From an uncultured Murdochiella sp. (lineage in GTDB: Bacteria > Bacillota > Clostridia > Tissierellales > Peptoniphilaceae), in contig NZ_CABTXF010000030.1 in the NCBI RefSeq assembly GCF_902488755.1, forward strand, positions 1 through 15,038: 15,038 nucleotides of DNA, given 5' to 3'. The translations under genes and the position numbers were made by a program. The notes beneath the pieces were generated by a model. The model made no database searches and had not been told where the DNA came from. It saw only the letters and a list, made by a program, of their open reading frames with translations. Positions 15,014-15,038 of this stretch are shown here, piece by piece. Within the stretch, counting starts at the first letter, position 1, and every line of letters begins with the position of its first letter.

Positions 15014-15038
15014 TCGTATGCCGCCTTCTGCTTGAAAA
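15014..15038 (+). other. Illumina P7 adapter-like sequence at contig end (artefact)
   Basis: Bases 15014-15034 read TCGTATGCCG, then C, then CTTCTGCTTG, followed by AAAA. The reverse complement of the Illumina P7 adapter (also the old small-RNA 3' adapter) has the same 21 bases except T for the middle C. Adapter read-through is commonly followed by a run of A, as here. A 20-of-21 match by chance in 15 kb is negligible. These bases should not be translated or treated as genomic. Confidence 0.88.

Noticed and set aside
14658..15035. 125-codon plus-strand frame at the right edge
   Set aside because: It is antisense to the BrxD-like gene and its last codons come from the adapter-like sequence.
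1..15038. CRISPR arrays, tRNA/rRNA genes, insertion sequences, phage attachment sites
   Set aside because: I saw no regularly spaced repeats, no cloverleaf or rRNA-like sequence, no transposase or integrase motifs, and no direct-repeat boundaries around the AT-rich cassette.

Overview
The window looks like mid-GC Bacillota (Firmicutes) chromosome. Shine-Dalgarno sites are strong, the metG-tatD gene order is typical of that phylum, and there are a DhaS-like TetR regulator and several Firmicute-type ABC exporters. The genus cannot be fixed from the sequence. No rRNA, tRNA, CRISPR array, transposase or phage gene was seen. The longest gene-free stretch is the 228-base gap between metG and the MFS gene, which holds two back-to-back promoters.

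Layout. (1) Minus strand, 1-2488: metG (methionyl-tRNA synthetase) followed by an overlapping TatD-family nuclease that runs off the left edge. (2) Plus strand, 2717-8504: an MFS transporter, then tyrS (tyrosyl-tRNA synthetase), a SLAC1/TehA-like (TDT family) membrane transporter whose start overlaps the tyrS stop, and an AT-richer pair made of an unknown four-helix membrane protein and an ABC half-exporter. (3) Minus strand, right edge down to 8593: a tight run of a BrxD-like AAA+ ATPase (5' end missing), an Lhr-core/BrxHI-like helicase, an ABC ATPase and its large ABC-2-like permease, then a TetR-family regulator. The two gene sets converge at 8505-8592, where there is one hairpin.

The most interesting biology is in part 3. 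An ATPase-helicase pair of the kind found in type 2 BREX and in TerB-associated islands is translationally chained to an ABC exporter. The ATPase-helicase pair probably acts on DNA, perhaps in phage defence. Its coupling to an exporter is unexplained and may only reflect operon growth.

A technical warning: the last 25 bases (15014-15038) match the reverse complement of the Illumina P7 adapter at 20 of 21 positions and are followed by AAAA. The right edge is therefore almost certainly a contig end carrying adapter sequence. It replaces the region where the Walker A motif of the BrxD-like protein should lie. The missing P-loop should be read as an assembly artefact, not as biology.
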